Assembly (NCBI RefSeq): GCF_963855985.1
Contig: NC_087092.1
Coordinates: 16,368,001 to 16,432,000 of the forward strand
Reading direction: 5' to 3'
Source of the DNA: Ostrinia nubilalis
Taxonomy: Eukaryota; Arthropoda; Insecta; Lepidoptera; Crambidae
Length of the DNA stretch: 64,000 nt
Shown: in pieces, positions 12,001 through 21,600 of the stretch
Layout: each line of letters starts with the position of its first letter
Numbering within the stretch: position 1 is the stretch's first letter
Program-made: the position numbers and the translations under genes
The notes under the pieces: generated by a model
What the model was told of the DNA's origin: nothing
What the model saw: only the letters and a program-made list of their open reading frames with translations
Database searches by the model: none

Positions 12001-14383
12001 TTGAAGTGAGTTTATCTGGTCGGTATACTGCATGATGAGGTATATAATAATTTGGAGTATTTTCCTCTGAATTCGATGCGTTTTCGACTTTTGACAGAAA
12101 ACCGCGATCGATACAGTCTTGAATATTTTCATTATAGTTAGTGCGTAAGCCCGGAGTTGAGTCTAACTTTTTCTCTAAGTTATAGAAGCGACGCCTAGCA
12201 GTAAAGTAAGAATCGCCGAGTTCTGATGGGTCGAGTTTAAATGGCAAAGAAACGGTATACGTCCCAGAGTCGTCGCGAGAATGAGTTGATTGGAAAATGT
12301 TTTCACATATTTCGTCGTCAGGGCTGATGTGTCTCTTAGTAGGTACACTTTCAAGCTCCCAAAAGCGTTGCGTGAGTGATTCTAATGAGTGCGAGTCTAC
12401 ATTGCAAAAGAATGCTTTATTATCATTGCGTGAATGAGCTGAGTAGCACTGAGCGCGTCCCATAGCGAGATATCCGAGCGTGGTTTCGATGGCGATGACA
12501 GAGGATTGCGGTGAAGTTATTTTATTATTACCTAAAAGAAGCGGGAATATCTCATTGCCTAACAAACAATCGATTTCAGCAGGGATATCGAAGCTGTCAT
12601 CAGCCATAGGAAGACCTTGTAAATGCGATAACTGGGTTATGTCAACCTTTACATTAGGTAAATAATCGGTTATTGTATCAATGACGCGTGCGTTAATTGT
12701 GTATTTACACCTGGGATCAAAGCGTGAGGCAATTGTGAAAGATACATATCCTAGCGACACACTTTCAGATTGACCTATGCCCTTAATAGTGGTAGGTAGC
12801 GGATTGACTTTTAAGTTCAGTCGCGCACAACATTTATTTGTGATAAAGTTGCTCATCGAACCTGTGTCTAGAAACACGCGTAATTTTTGACACGTCTTAT
12901 TATTGTCATAAGTATACACTGACGCGGTGGGTAATAAGACCGTGGTACTAGATTCATCAGCGATCGACGGCGTGACTGCAGAGAGAGACACATTGTTGGT
13001 TGGCATCGATTGCAACGGCGGCGTGACCGGACCGGGCGCGGACATGGACGCGTCGGTCGGCGAAAGCATCGCACTGCAAGTCAGCTGCTGTGACGTCATA
13101 GGTCTATTCACGTTAAAGTTGTCTATATGAATAAGAGTGTGATGTTTACGTTGGCAAACTGAGCAACGATTTTGAGATTTGCAATATTTAACATTATGAA
13201 AGCCTAAACAATTGAGGCAAAAGTTACATTTAGTAACTAACGAGTGGCGAGTTGGCGCATTTTTCGAGAGAAAATAACTGCATTTGAACAGGGCATGTTC
13301 AGGTTCCGTCTTACAAAGTTGACAATTCTTGCGTACAGAGGATGGAGTGTATGAGCCTTGCGAATTCGGTTGAGATTGGAAGTAATGTTGCTTGGGTTTT
13401 ACTCCAGAAGCTGTATTAGAAACAAACGACTGTGCCGGTTTCGAGTTTTTAGACTGCGATGCGAAATTCGTTTTATTATTAACGTACGGCTTATTCTGCG
13501 TAAAACATAAGCGTAAAGTATGGATTTTATTCTGTTCTTTTATAAAAGTCTTGAGATCATTAAACGTAGGCATTTTTACGTGCTTAATGGATTGTTCAAA
13601 TAAATTTAGAGTGTCTTTGTCTAATTTACTGAGAGCAATATGAGTCAAAATGAAATCGGAAAGGTCCTCAATCTGTAAACGTCGTAAGGCAGCTTCAGCT
13701 GAGCAATACTGTTCCAAAAATTCATCTAAAGATTGCGATTTGAAGTTTATTAACTGTTCCAAATACATAGAGGCTTGTACTCTTATGTCTTGGTATTTTT
13801 CTAATAGGTTGTTCCAAATTATGTAATAGTTCTCACCAGTAGGTGGAATACCCGAGCAAATTGTAAGTGCTTTTCCGGAAAGTTTTCCTATAAGGTATTG
13901 AGCCTTTTCACCTGGAGACAAACCAGTGTTCTCATGAATAAGCGTTTTAAAATTTTGGTAGAAAACGGGCCACTTGGAAGGGGCTCCGTCGAAAGAGACT
14001 AGTTCTAAAGGCGGTAATTTTTTTACGAAATCCTGTTTGCGACGCTCTGTGTTGGCTTTGAGTTGTGCGATGGAGCTTTGCACCGAAAGGATGTTACAGT
14101 ACAAATCGTCAAACGAGTTGAGTGCGGCAAATGTAGGTTTGAGTTCCTCATCATTTTTCATATAACACAAATTAAGTTCGTCAATAGTATCAAGAAAATC
14201 CGATCTTGTTTTTTCAATCGAATGCATGCGAGACATGAAAATTTGTTCAATCTGAGGGTCGGAGACCTTTAGGCTGAGGTCGTATAATTCCTGAACCCTC
14301 TGAAAAAGCGCTTCTTTTTTAGCTTCAAGCAAATTAATTTTGCGTTTTACTCCCTCCATTGTATTGTAGGTGAGCAAACACAC
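9065..14383 (-). CDS. BEL/Pao gag-pol polyprotein, 1772 aa
   Basis: This one intact frame makes the structural and enzymatic parts of the retrotransposon. The residues read as follows. About 10-120 is helical and charged, likely coiled coil. About 125-290 is a DUF1759-type gag region (FDGAPSKWPVFYQNF). At 354-419 there are Cys/His clusters of zinc-knuckle type. The aspartic protease has DTG at 506-508. The reverse transcriptase has SADIEKMY near 841 and the YMDD active site at 919-922. RNase H has FADAS (Asp1097), Glu1142, Asp1174 and NPAD at 1217-1220. Integrase has His1405/His1410 with Cys1440/Cys1443, then Asp1475, Asp1541 and Glu1595 as the DDE triad. All catalytic residues I can identify are present and there is no stop or frameshift. 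Translation may start at Met1 or more likely at Met9 (MEGVKRKIN). The length is usual for the family. The integrase glutamate lies in GITEI rather than the more common GGxWE. Confidence 0.95.
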   Translation of the reverse strand: MCLLTYNTMEGVKRKINLLEAKKEALFQRVQELYDLSLKVSDPQIEQIFMSRMHSIEKTRSDFLDTIDELNLCYMKNDEELKPTFAALNSFDDLYCNILSVQSSIAQLKANTERRKQDFVKKLPPLELVSFDGAPSKWPVFYQNFKTLIHENTGLSPGEKAQYLIGKLSGKALTICSGIPPTGENYYIIWNNLLEKYQDIRVQASMYLEQLINFKSQSLDEFLEQYCSAEAALRRLQIEDLSDFILTHIALSKLDKDTLNLFEQSIKHVKMPTFNDLKTFIKEQNKIHTLRLCFTQNKPYVNNKTNFASQSKNSKPAQSFVSNTASGVKPKQHYFQSQPNSQGSYTPSSVRKNCQLCKTEPEHALFKCSYFLSKNAPTRHSLVTKCNFCLNCLGFHNVKYCKSQNRCSVCQRKHHTLIHIDNFNVNRPMTSQQLTCSAMLSPTDASMSAPGPVTPPLQSMPTNNVSLSAVTPSIADESSTTVLLPTASVYTYDNNKTCQKLRVFLDTGSMSNFITNKCCARLNLKVNPLPTTIKGIGQSESVSLGYVSFTIASRFDPRCKYTINARVIDTITDYLPNVKVDITQLSHLQGLPMADDSFDIPAEIDCLLGNEIFPLLLGNNKITSPQSSVIAIETTLGYLAMGRAQCYSAHSRNDNKAFFCNVDSHSLESLTQRFWELESVPTKRHISPDDEICENIFQSTHSRDDSGTYTVSLPFKLDPSELGDSYFTARRRFYNLEKKLDSTPGLRTNYNENIQDCIDRGFLSKVENASNSEENTPNYYIPHHAVYRPDKLTSKTRVVLDASCKTTSGKSLNDVLYTGPNLQSNIFDLLINLRIFSVALSADIEKMYFCVKLDQNHHPFQRILFRFDPESPIDTYQYNRVSFGVSSSPYLAMRVVRQLAEDERANYPIAASEAQSCMYMDDYVSSMDGLEKAEQSYHQMVKMFMAGGFKMVKWISNNPELINKIPDSHKNPQLVDFDTDSEITTKIIGMQWLPNDDVFLYKINSTNSDQCTKRTILSATARLFDPLGLLGPVTAFLKLLIQECWQRELEWDQPVPDSIKNKWNRFDSEIKYLSQLKIPRHIGITAGCHVAIMGFADASEVCYGAVVYVRVSSDADSPGEVFLIASKSRVAPLKKISLARLELCAALLLTNLLLSVRDSIENRYPVNSIYAFSDSTVTLTWIHSPAYKFHTFVANRITEINSKLNAKIWHHVNGNENPADVISRPVTPKALLNQLNWFHSPQWTAQPISQWPIEPFQVSSNSVRLEEKTIALVSETSSQSNSHPFDRLIDRISTYPKLLRATVYVLRFAKILRSNGVVTSSDLELAELYLVRHIQALFFTQDMHAIKNNKPFNKSLLKLNPFIDSDNILRVGGRLTHSQLNYGQKHPIILSPKHRFTQLLVDYFHVCNFHTGPSLLLSLLRQKFWILSARNLVRQRVHQCNICFRLNPKSTNPLMGDLPSFRVSEAKAFVYTSVDYAGPFFFTHIRRRGVKSQKAYICLFCCLTTKALHIELVSDLSSVLFLAAFRRFICRRGPVSMIYSDGGTNFIGAKRKLDEIYALLESDSHKNYLSSHLAEQRIKFLHSPPYGPHFNGITEINVRYVKTHLYKVIGLQVLTYEEFNTVVVQIEGLLNSRPLCVLSSDPSDISALTPNHFLNITPLKFLPVENVSDISDNRLTRYQLVNKLVQSFWRRWSQEYLTSLQRREKWNTVTKPIDVGSVVVIKDDNAHPLCWPLGVVVEVYPGKDKIIRTLKIRTATGTYVRPVVRVCPLPLQ

Positions 14384-14729
14384 GCACGAGAGCTAGCGTT
14401 AAAAAATGAGTTGAGTTGTGCGTATTTATTTATAATCCAGTAGGAAAATAAAATGCGTAGCGTATGTAAGCGAATTTGAAATTGAATTGAAATAAAATTT
14501 TAAAAGATTGAATTTAAAAAATATACGTGTTTACAAACAACGAGTTGACGTTTGAGCGAATAGTAATTTCTAGAATGTGTCAAATGTCAAACGAATCGAA
14601 CTTTCCAGAAAGAATATGTCAAACGAGCGAATTTTCTAGAATTTTCTAGAGAGTTGTCAAAATGACGGATGCGTGAAAATGTGTAGTTGTGATTTTCTGT
14701 AAGTGTAAAGGATAGGAAATGAACCATGC
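14384..14729 (-). other. BEL/Pao 5' leader between primer site and gag
   Basis: This is about 346 bases of untranslated leader, AT-rich with repeated TTCTAGA-like motifs near 14570-14650. It probably includes packaging signals, as in other LTR elements; none is recognisable. Confidence 0.6.
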
Positions 14730-14744
14730 GGCTCGGTAGGACCA
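14730..14744 (-). other. Candidate tRNA primer-binding site
   Basis: In element orientation TGGTCCTACCGAGCC starts 9 bases after the 5' LTR. TGG is complementary to the CCA end of a tRNA, and the spacing is within the usual range. I cannot name the tRNA without a search. Confidence 0.5.
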
Positions 14745-14753
14745 GAAAGGAGT

Positions 14754-15082
14754 TGTAGGAGATTGGGATAGGAATGGGATGGGATACCTTCGATTGAGCA
14801 GACTCCACAGGACGGTCCAAGCTTGGTTCTTCTTTCACTTTCACAAACACTTGAATTTTTATTGAGATGAGTTTAGCGCGCGATTTGGGTTTATTTGAAT
14901 TGGTTTATTTTGGATACTTATTTAGTATTAACGCCCAGATAGGTAGGCGAAGCGGCGCGTTGCGATGCGAGAGCGAGACTGAAGGTGGGAGGGAGAGGAT
15001 AGGAAAAAGGACTGTCAGAATGAGTGATAGAATAGTGTGACATGAGTTTGAATTGCATGAGGTTTTAATGCTGGCGCGTACA
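14754..15082 (-). repeat. 5' LTR of the BEL/Pao element
   Basis: Same 329-bp sequence as 8571-8899. This copy would hold the active promoter: an initiator-like TCAGTC has its plus-strand complement at 14977-14982. The AATAAA complement is at 14858-14863. Confidence 0.95.
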
Positions 15083-15087
15083 AATAT

Positions 15088-15959
15088 CAATATTATTTGC
15101 TGAATACTCTACTCAGCGTAAAAAAAATATAGGTTTTGTTGAATTAATCTTTACTAAAATTAAATAAAAATGTACCTAACATCAAAACAGCATCGTGCAT
15201 TAGATGAAAAATCTCAAATAATAATCTAGTAAACGTAATGCCCTCTTCCCGAGAATCCCGATCTTCCTTATAGTGGATAATTCCAGAAAGATGTTAGATC
15301 GTCCCGGGACGGACGTGTCCCGGTGAAATGATCCTGAATATGGCCGGAGATCCTGTGGGAAGCGATGCTATGGATCAAAATTATGTAGTTATAATAATTT
15401 ACCAACATTATTTGTAATATTTAAGTCACGAAATATTTATTTAACTGTCATATTCTCAAACTTATTGTATCTTCTTTGAGTTTCGAAAATTCTAAAATGT
15501 AGAGTCGAGGTTAATACAAATAATATTAAACGGAATGTTATCTCTTGTACTAATAACTGCTTTCACTGATAGAAAATAACACAATCTCAAGTAACGTGAG
15601 CTTATTTTCATTCATTCCATAAATACTATTTATTTATATTAATTCTCTAGAGAATCGAAACCCGCAGCTAATCTTAGCCGCAAGCGAATGCTACTCTTTA
15701 CAAAATGTCACTTGTTTCTAAATGATGACATCTGTACAAAGCATAACGCATTAGGTCCCTGCGGTCGAAAATGCAAATAAATACATTTGCTTGTGATTAT
15801 GCCTCTGATGCTGTTATTGTTGCCTATTGGGTCTACGAAATGAAACTGAAGAAAATAGGAGCAGTTCGAAGCTAAGAATTGTCTTCGCTCCAGAAAAGTA
15901 GCTTAATAAGGTGATGATCCCTCACTCGGACCAGTTCGACCAGGCTCTATCCTAGTCTA
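15088..15959. other. Intergenic, no gene seen
   Basis: AT-rich sequence without a coding signal or clear repeat. A short GC-rich block with TCCCGGGA lies at about 15301-15325. Confidence 0.35.
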
Positions 15960-16638
15960 TAGTCTTTTTCACCTAAGATGATCCGTATGACGTTTCGAGT
16001 TTGAAAGATTTAGAGATGTCACATAACTAAACCATAGCGATTTATCTATCGATTTTTTTCGAAGAGTTATTAAAACCTACTTTTAGAGAATTATTTTGTA
16101 TAGGTGTTATTTAACACAAAACATATTGTTTTTAATTACAAATATTATTGTAACAATTTTTTATTGATAATATTCAAATTTCATGGTTCGTGTTAAAAAA
16201 AAACGATTCCTAAAAAGTACTGGTTCTGTTTCTTTAAATTAAAAACTATTAATTTATTTTCAATGCGTTTATTAAAGTCAATAATCGTAAAATATAGTTG
16301 ATTTTTGTGATGTTTTTAATAACTAAGTATTCACTGCGATCGATTAATGAACCGCGGAAATCATCGATTTTATTATACAAGAAATACCCCAGCACTAAAT
16401 CTATTCCGTTTCACACATTGCGTACATTAAATAAAAAATATTTTTACATCGTATTTAATTAAAATATAATCAATAGACTCAGATTTTACTACATATTTCA
16501 AGACACGTAGTTAATTTTTTTTTAAATTATATTGCTAATAAAATACAAATATTTTTTCATAAATATTCTGCATATGCAGTATGCGTAATATGGATAACCT
16601 TGAAGTGTCATACGGATCATCTTACGTGAAAAAGACTA
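15960..16638. mobile_element. MITE with 34-bp ends and TA target, Tc1/mariner-like
   Basis: The ends are inverted: TAGTCTTTTTCACCTAAGAT at 15960 and its near-complement finishing GTGAAAAAGACTA at 16638, with about 34 paired bases and very few mismatches. TA flanks both sides (15958-15959 and 16639-16640), as in Tc1/mariner insertions. The 0.6-kb interior is strongly AT-rich and has no transposase frame. The superfamily call rests only on the TA duplication. Confidence 0.7.
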
Positions 16639-16689
16639 TAGTGTTGGCTAAATCCTCAATTGCTTGTAGTAAATTAGTGGATAGTCATG

Positions 16690-17170
16690 CTTCTTTTTCT
16701 TAGTCGTTTCGCTCTTAGCAGAGCGGTCGTGGTCACGTTGAGGCGTTCACATCGGTTGTGAAGGCACATACAGCTGTTCGCATGATCTCCCGCCAACTCT
16801 GCATGTTGGCCGACTGCCTGGTCAGATAGGCGGATTCCTACGTCATTCTTTAGTAGACTCTATATGACCTGATGACGATGACGTTCTCACATCTATAGCT
16901 TCCACAGTGTAGTACCTTCTTTCTGGCATTAGAAGCGTCGCTCTTGGTGGGCGTCGTCGCGATACACAATCCCGACTGAGTCGTCCTTCAGCAGTGAAGA
17001 CTTAATAATCTTATGATGATGATGATGATGACACTCTCACATGTATAGCTTCCACAGTGTAGTACCGTCCTTCTGGCATTAGACGCGGCGCGCTTTGTGC
17101 ACGTAATCGTCGCGATACGCAATCCCGGCGTAATGGAGCCGGCCGTCGGTCCAACAATGATATTATCGTC
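16690..17170 (-). repeat. Degenerate LINE-like 3' remnant with 150-bp tandem duplication
   Basis: A roughly 90-base block beginning TCTCACAT(C/G)TATAGCTTCC and containing ACAGTGTAGTACC occurs near 16885 and again exactly 150 bases later near 17035, with a TGATGATGATGATGATGA run between. On the minus strand the left part (about 16697-16810) reads like the tail of a non-LTR retrotransposon product (WREIMRTAV, then DRSAKSE-like in another frame) but with a stop. The clade cannot be fixed. The duplication is clear; the LINE origin is inference. Confidence 0.45.
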
Positions 17171-20100
17171 GGTCTTGCTCGTGTGCCGGGTCTACGCATC
17201 ACGATGTGTTCACCTGTATTCGTATAGCTCATTCATTCATGCCGTCCCTATGTGTAAGGAGGATAGAAAGAGGTATCTTAAAATAGTTTTACAAAAGTAT
17301 GTGTAAATGTGCCTGCTTTGTATTTTTGAACGGTTCAGCATATGGTTAAGTTATTTAATTGCATCACAGTAGTAGTCAAATACGTATCCTCTGATTCGGT
17401 TTTATCTCTTGTTGATACGCTTACTTAAACTGATGCTCTACTGAGTCAATTAAAGAACTTTATTTTCGAGTTTCTGGACAAAATTGGTAGCTATCTAATG
17501 ATACCACGCAATTTCATGGTTATCAATATGCTTCTTTTATCCTTAATTTATTTCCAGCTACTATGCTTAACGATCTACATTTAAAAGCCTGACCTTAGTA
17601 CATCTGTTCATCAAACTAGAGGTCAACCTGCGCTTCTGCAAAAGCAACTGAAGAACAAAGTATGAAGTATTAACCATCGCAACAGAAATACCTCCAGCCC
17701 CTCCCCCCATTGTGAATCGCCGATACAATAATTGTTTCAATACGGGAGCCATTAAATTTAATTACGATGCTTGCGCAAGCGCAGCACCTGCTAAATGTCA
17801 GACGCGCATCTTCGAGAGACTAATTACTGGGTCGAAGCCCAAAATTGTTTAAAAGTAACAACTTGTAAACGTTGTTGAATTCATGAGAATGAAGTTTATT
17901 AAAAAATATGGCACGTGGAAAATATGAGCAAAAGTGTTACTTTAATAGGAGACAAAACTTGACTCCACGTGATAATTTCAGGTATTTTTTTAAAAGGTCT
18001 GCGAAACTGGTTTTACAAAGTTACAAACACAAATTAACTAAGTAATATATGGTAAAGTTCCTAAATTTTTTGCCTTTTGACAATACAATCATGCATGCTG
18101 GTGGTCTCAAATTTATCGAAGTTAGGAACTTCTCTCCTTGAAATACGTGAAATAAGAATATCCCATCAGCAATAAATTTCGCAACGATCGAATTTCTTCT
18201 CTCTTCTTCACCAAGTAATAATAACTTCTAGGAAATGCTGTTTACGTAGTTTCGGGTCTATCTTGTCACCGTCGCTCATGCTGGCATCTCGCTTTGCTTG
18301 AGAGAGATGGTAATATTCGAAATTTCGTATAACGTTCTTCGTAATAACCCCGCTGGCCAAAAATACTGCGTTCAAACTTCGCCATTTCACCGTCAACTAT
18401 GTCACAGAATCTTCATACTTACCTTGCCGTAATACACGCTCGCATGCGCAAGCGCACCTGCGCGCAAATGTCAGCGCGCAATTAACCGCGATGATACCTT
18501 GTGTACGAGCATTGTGTCGGACGTGTGATGTATTATCAATATTGTCATTACCAAATGATGATGTAGATACGTCTTAATTTCTCGCTTGTTGTTCAAGCAA
18601 AAGGTGTTGAGTTTTACTTAACATTTATTGTATGACCTTTGCATTTTTTTATTTAAACACCTAGTTCAACTGCAACGGAAGCAGCAATTGGCTATGGCCA
18701 TGACTTGACCGTTAATATTAGGTATAATATAAGTTGCAAGCAGAAATAACCGTTTGTATATCCAAGACAATACCGCAGATTCAATCTCCATCTGATACCT
18801 AGAAACTACAGAGCCCTTGAAGAATAATTACGTGCTTAATAGACAAATATCCGAGCATCCATCTGTCTGATAATTTCTATTCATATGCGCGTTCCCACGC
18901 CGTATCGAAGGCCGCTCCGGCGCACGAGTGTTGCAAAACCGTAGATCATCCTTATAAGGCGGGGCACACGAGCCACAACATGATTGGGACAACGCCTATG
19001 CCAATCAATCCGCCATTAGGTTCACGAATAAGTAAACAAAGGTCTTCTGCGCGTGGCATAGTGGTTGTATAGATCATGACCTCAGGATATTAGGCGCCAC
19101 AGTATAAGGGTGATGGATTGTACTGATACGTCCCTAGAAGGACGAGTCTTCCTAAAAAACTAGTCCATCATTGTAGTAGTAGAAACTGTCTGTACAGTAC
19201 GCCCGCCCTGAAGCTTTTTGCACATCGTGAACCACGGTCTATGTATCAAATACTTATGGCAGCTTATCATGCAATTTTTCTCCAGTTTTAACAGCAATTT
19301 TTAAAGCCCACATAGTGGACAGCGTAACTAAAAAGGTTTTGACCTCCAATAAATGCACTTCACGTCTCCAAAAGCTTTCTTATTTCACATTCGAGCTTTA
19401 TCGTCTCAAATGTGCTTTAAAGCTCACTGAAGGGCGGTTGATATGGTAATTTGTGTTCGAATCATTTCTGCGCTTATTATTGTTGAATCTGAATGGGCAT
19501 AATCCTGTATCTTTTGTGTTTTTGACGTGTACAGGTTTTGAGAAGCCAAAAGCCGTTATGGGGGTCGAGGAGGTTTTTATAAAGTTCATTATAATTTTAT
19601 TCTGGTTTCCGATCAAGTATAGTTGATGTCAAATTGAAAATGCAATTCGACAACTTAATTTTATTGATTGCATTTTGGGTTTTGGAAAAAGGATGGCCAT
19701 CATCAAAAGGTTCGAAGAAGAATTTTATTGATAAAATCTCTACAATATTATGCCCTTCTTCAGCCAAATGGTAATTGAATGAATTACCAGTAAAGGCTAA
19801 CTTTAGTAACCATTCAATAAAACAATGCCCTTCCAGTCACTGTTCTAGAATGGTGCACCCACAGTCTCGTTTTGTCTCGTGTGGGTGTCGTTTCTTGAAC
19901 TGAGCTCATCGCGGTATGTCATTGGCACTTGCACTGGCGACAGGTGTGCTCAATGCAAGATATTTTGTAAATTAAAAAAAATATATATATAATGTACACA
20001 GTAGACTCATTTAAGGCACAAATACGTACCTATCCAGTAAAGTGGACGCGAGATATTTCAGCAACACGCAGAGCGCTTTCCCAAAACTATTTTAATTAAA

Positions 20101-20508
20101 AAATATTAGTTGGTCGAATAAGGCATTATCTTGATTTGCCTCTGCAACTCTATCCTTAGCAGAAAAAAACAATTAATTGCTGTAAAGAAAACTAACGCCA
20201 TCGATACGTTACATAATTAAATAAGTGTAGTGCTCGTGTACGATCCTACTGTGTATATCTTTACAAAACGTGCAACATAACTGCCAGGTATTGTTATTTA
20301 ATAGACAATTTACACATAGATCGGATGGAGCTTCCCGATCGATGTAACCTGTTAAGACCAAAGCCACTTTTTGCGGGGATCAATTAGTATGCTCGTAATT
20401 TATCGTATTTACAGATGTTAAATAACTTGGAAGTTTTTTGCTTGTTCTTAAAATAAATTTAAGTCAGGTGATGCTCAAAAAGCGAGAAGGACTAGGTATA
20501 TTTATTTA
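17171..20508. other. Intergenic, no gene seen
   Basis: No supported exon. Two GCGC dyads stand out, TGCGCAAGCGCAG at 17772-17784 and TGCGCAAGCGCA at 18445-18456, each followed by AATGTCAG(A)CGCGCA-like sequence within 15-30 bases. An AT run (TATATATATA) lies near 19980. A degraded tRNA-like stretch may lie at 19045-19130. Confidence 0.4.
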
Positions 20509-20700
20509 CTAGTTGTGCCCGCGACTTTGTACACGTGAAAATAATATAAATAAGATTTCCCGTTTTTGCAACATTTTTCTTTACTGCTCCTCCCCTATTG
20601 GCTACAGAGTGATGTTATATAGCCTAAAACCTTCCTTGTTCTCGTAGTTAGTGACACAATGGCAATCAAATTCTACCTGTGCAAAGCTGGGTTGATCATT
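20509..20700 (-). mobile_element. Helitron-like element, 3' end only
   Basis: A CTAG preceded by A at 20508 leads into GTTGTGCCCGCGACTTTGT. This is the diverged GC-rich 3' tail seen in the better Helitron-like copies of this window, here on the minus strand. The other end could not be placed, so the right boundary is approximate. Confidence 0.45.
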
Positions 20701-21136
20701 TGTGAATATATCAATGCGTATGACAATAGATAGGTATGTGCAATATTTTATTTTTCTCTCTCAGCATTCGGATTCTCAGTATTTTGTCTAGACAACGCAA
20801 TTCGTTTCTTGGAAACATATCGTCTGACACGCAGTTTTTGATGATGTTCGAATCACACTAGGCTGATTTATTGCTTGTCTTGTTGCTTATTTCGTAAGAA
20901 ATAAGGGTCATGTTATGAAACACATGTCTGTAAGGTCAATCGGGGTGAATGGTAATGCAATTATGATTTTTACAGTTCCCTGACTCATCTGATTCGAAAG
21001 CGAAACTTTACTTGCGACAGATTTGTTAATATGTCAGTTGTTTGACTAGTACAAACAGATCCACTATTTGTACTGCTTACAAGTCATTATATGAATATTC
21101 CTATTCTACAAGCGAGCGGTTGCCCGCATTACCCCC

Positions 21137-21430
21137 TTAGGGCTATATTTCACCGGGACACCATGGCGGTGCAACCAGTCGCCGCTACCAACAAAATGTA
21201 TGCAACTTTGCGCAACCAAACGGACACCAGTAGGCCTAAGATGCGCGCCGTGATAACTTTTATCGACGTCAAAATGTATGAGCAAAATCGATAAAATGGC
21301 GTGATAACCGCTTATCGCGGCGCGCATCTTAGGCCTACTGGTGAGTAACTCTCTATAGAGCTGTATACATTTTGTTGGTAGCCGGCGACTGGTTGCGCCG
21401 CCATGGTGTCCCGGTGAAATATAGCCCTTA
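21137..21430. mobile_element. Foldback MITE with TTA duplication, PIF/Harbinger-like
   Basis: The element is 21140-21427. Its ends GGGCTATATTTCACCGGGAC and the inverted copy pair over about 65 bases, and TTA flanks both sides (21137-21139, 21428-21430). TTA duplication fits PIF/Harbinger. Inside is a second inverted repeat: AGTAGGCCTAAGATGCGCGC near 21229 and its complement ending near 21339. Nearly the whole element can therefore fold as one long hairpin, or the centre is a second MITE nested in the first. There is no coding capacity. Confidence 0.85.
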
Positions 21431-21449
21431 GAGATGGAGTTTCGTAAAA

Positions 21450-21600
21450 TCCGTTCTTTTTTTTTTATATGACAGGAGGCAAACGAGCAGGCGGATCACC
21501 TGATGGTAAGTGATTATTCGCCCATGGACACCCACAGACCCAGCGGATGTCTACACCCTATAAGGAACCTATCCGCCAAATTTTAAGTTTGTAGGTGTTA
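21450..21600. repeat. Interspersed lepidopteran-type repeat, polyT-led
   Basis: A run of T precedes TATGACAGGAGGCAAACGAG, then GCGGATCACCTGATGGTAAG and CCCATGGACACCC. I recall this block as a very common dispersed repeat in moth and butterfly DNA, probably a retroposed tail. The class is not settled from this copy, which fades after about 21560. Confidence 0.5.

Larger units (their letters stand above)
8566..15087 (-). mobile_element. Complete BEL/Pao LTR retrotransposon with target duplication
   Basis: The element proper is 8571-15082 (6512 bp), transcribed leftwards. It has two 329-bp LTRs, one 1772-codon gag-pol frame and a 5-bp direct repeat AATAT at 8566-8570 and 15083-15087. TSDs of about 5 bp, TGT...ACA LTR ends and the order gag, protease, RT, RNase H, integrase fit BEL/Pao. 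The LTRs read the same base for base when compared by eye, so insertion was probably recent. There is no env-like second frame. The element appears structurally competent; whether it is expressed or mobile cannot be told from sequence. Confidence 0.95.

Noticed and set aside
9123..14272. Several short plus-strand frames
   Set aside because: Shadows of the BEL/Pao gag-pol frame on the opposite strand.
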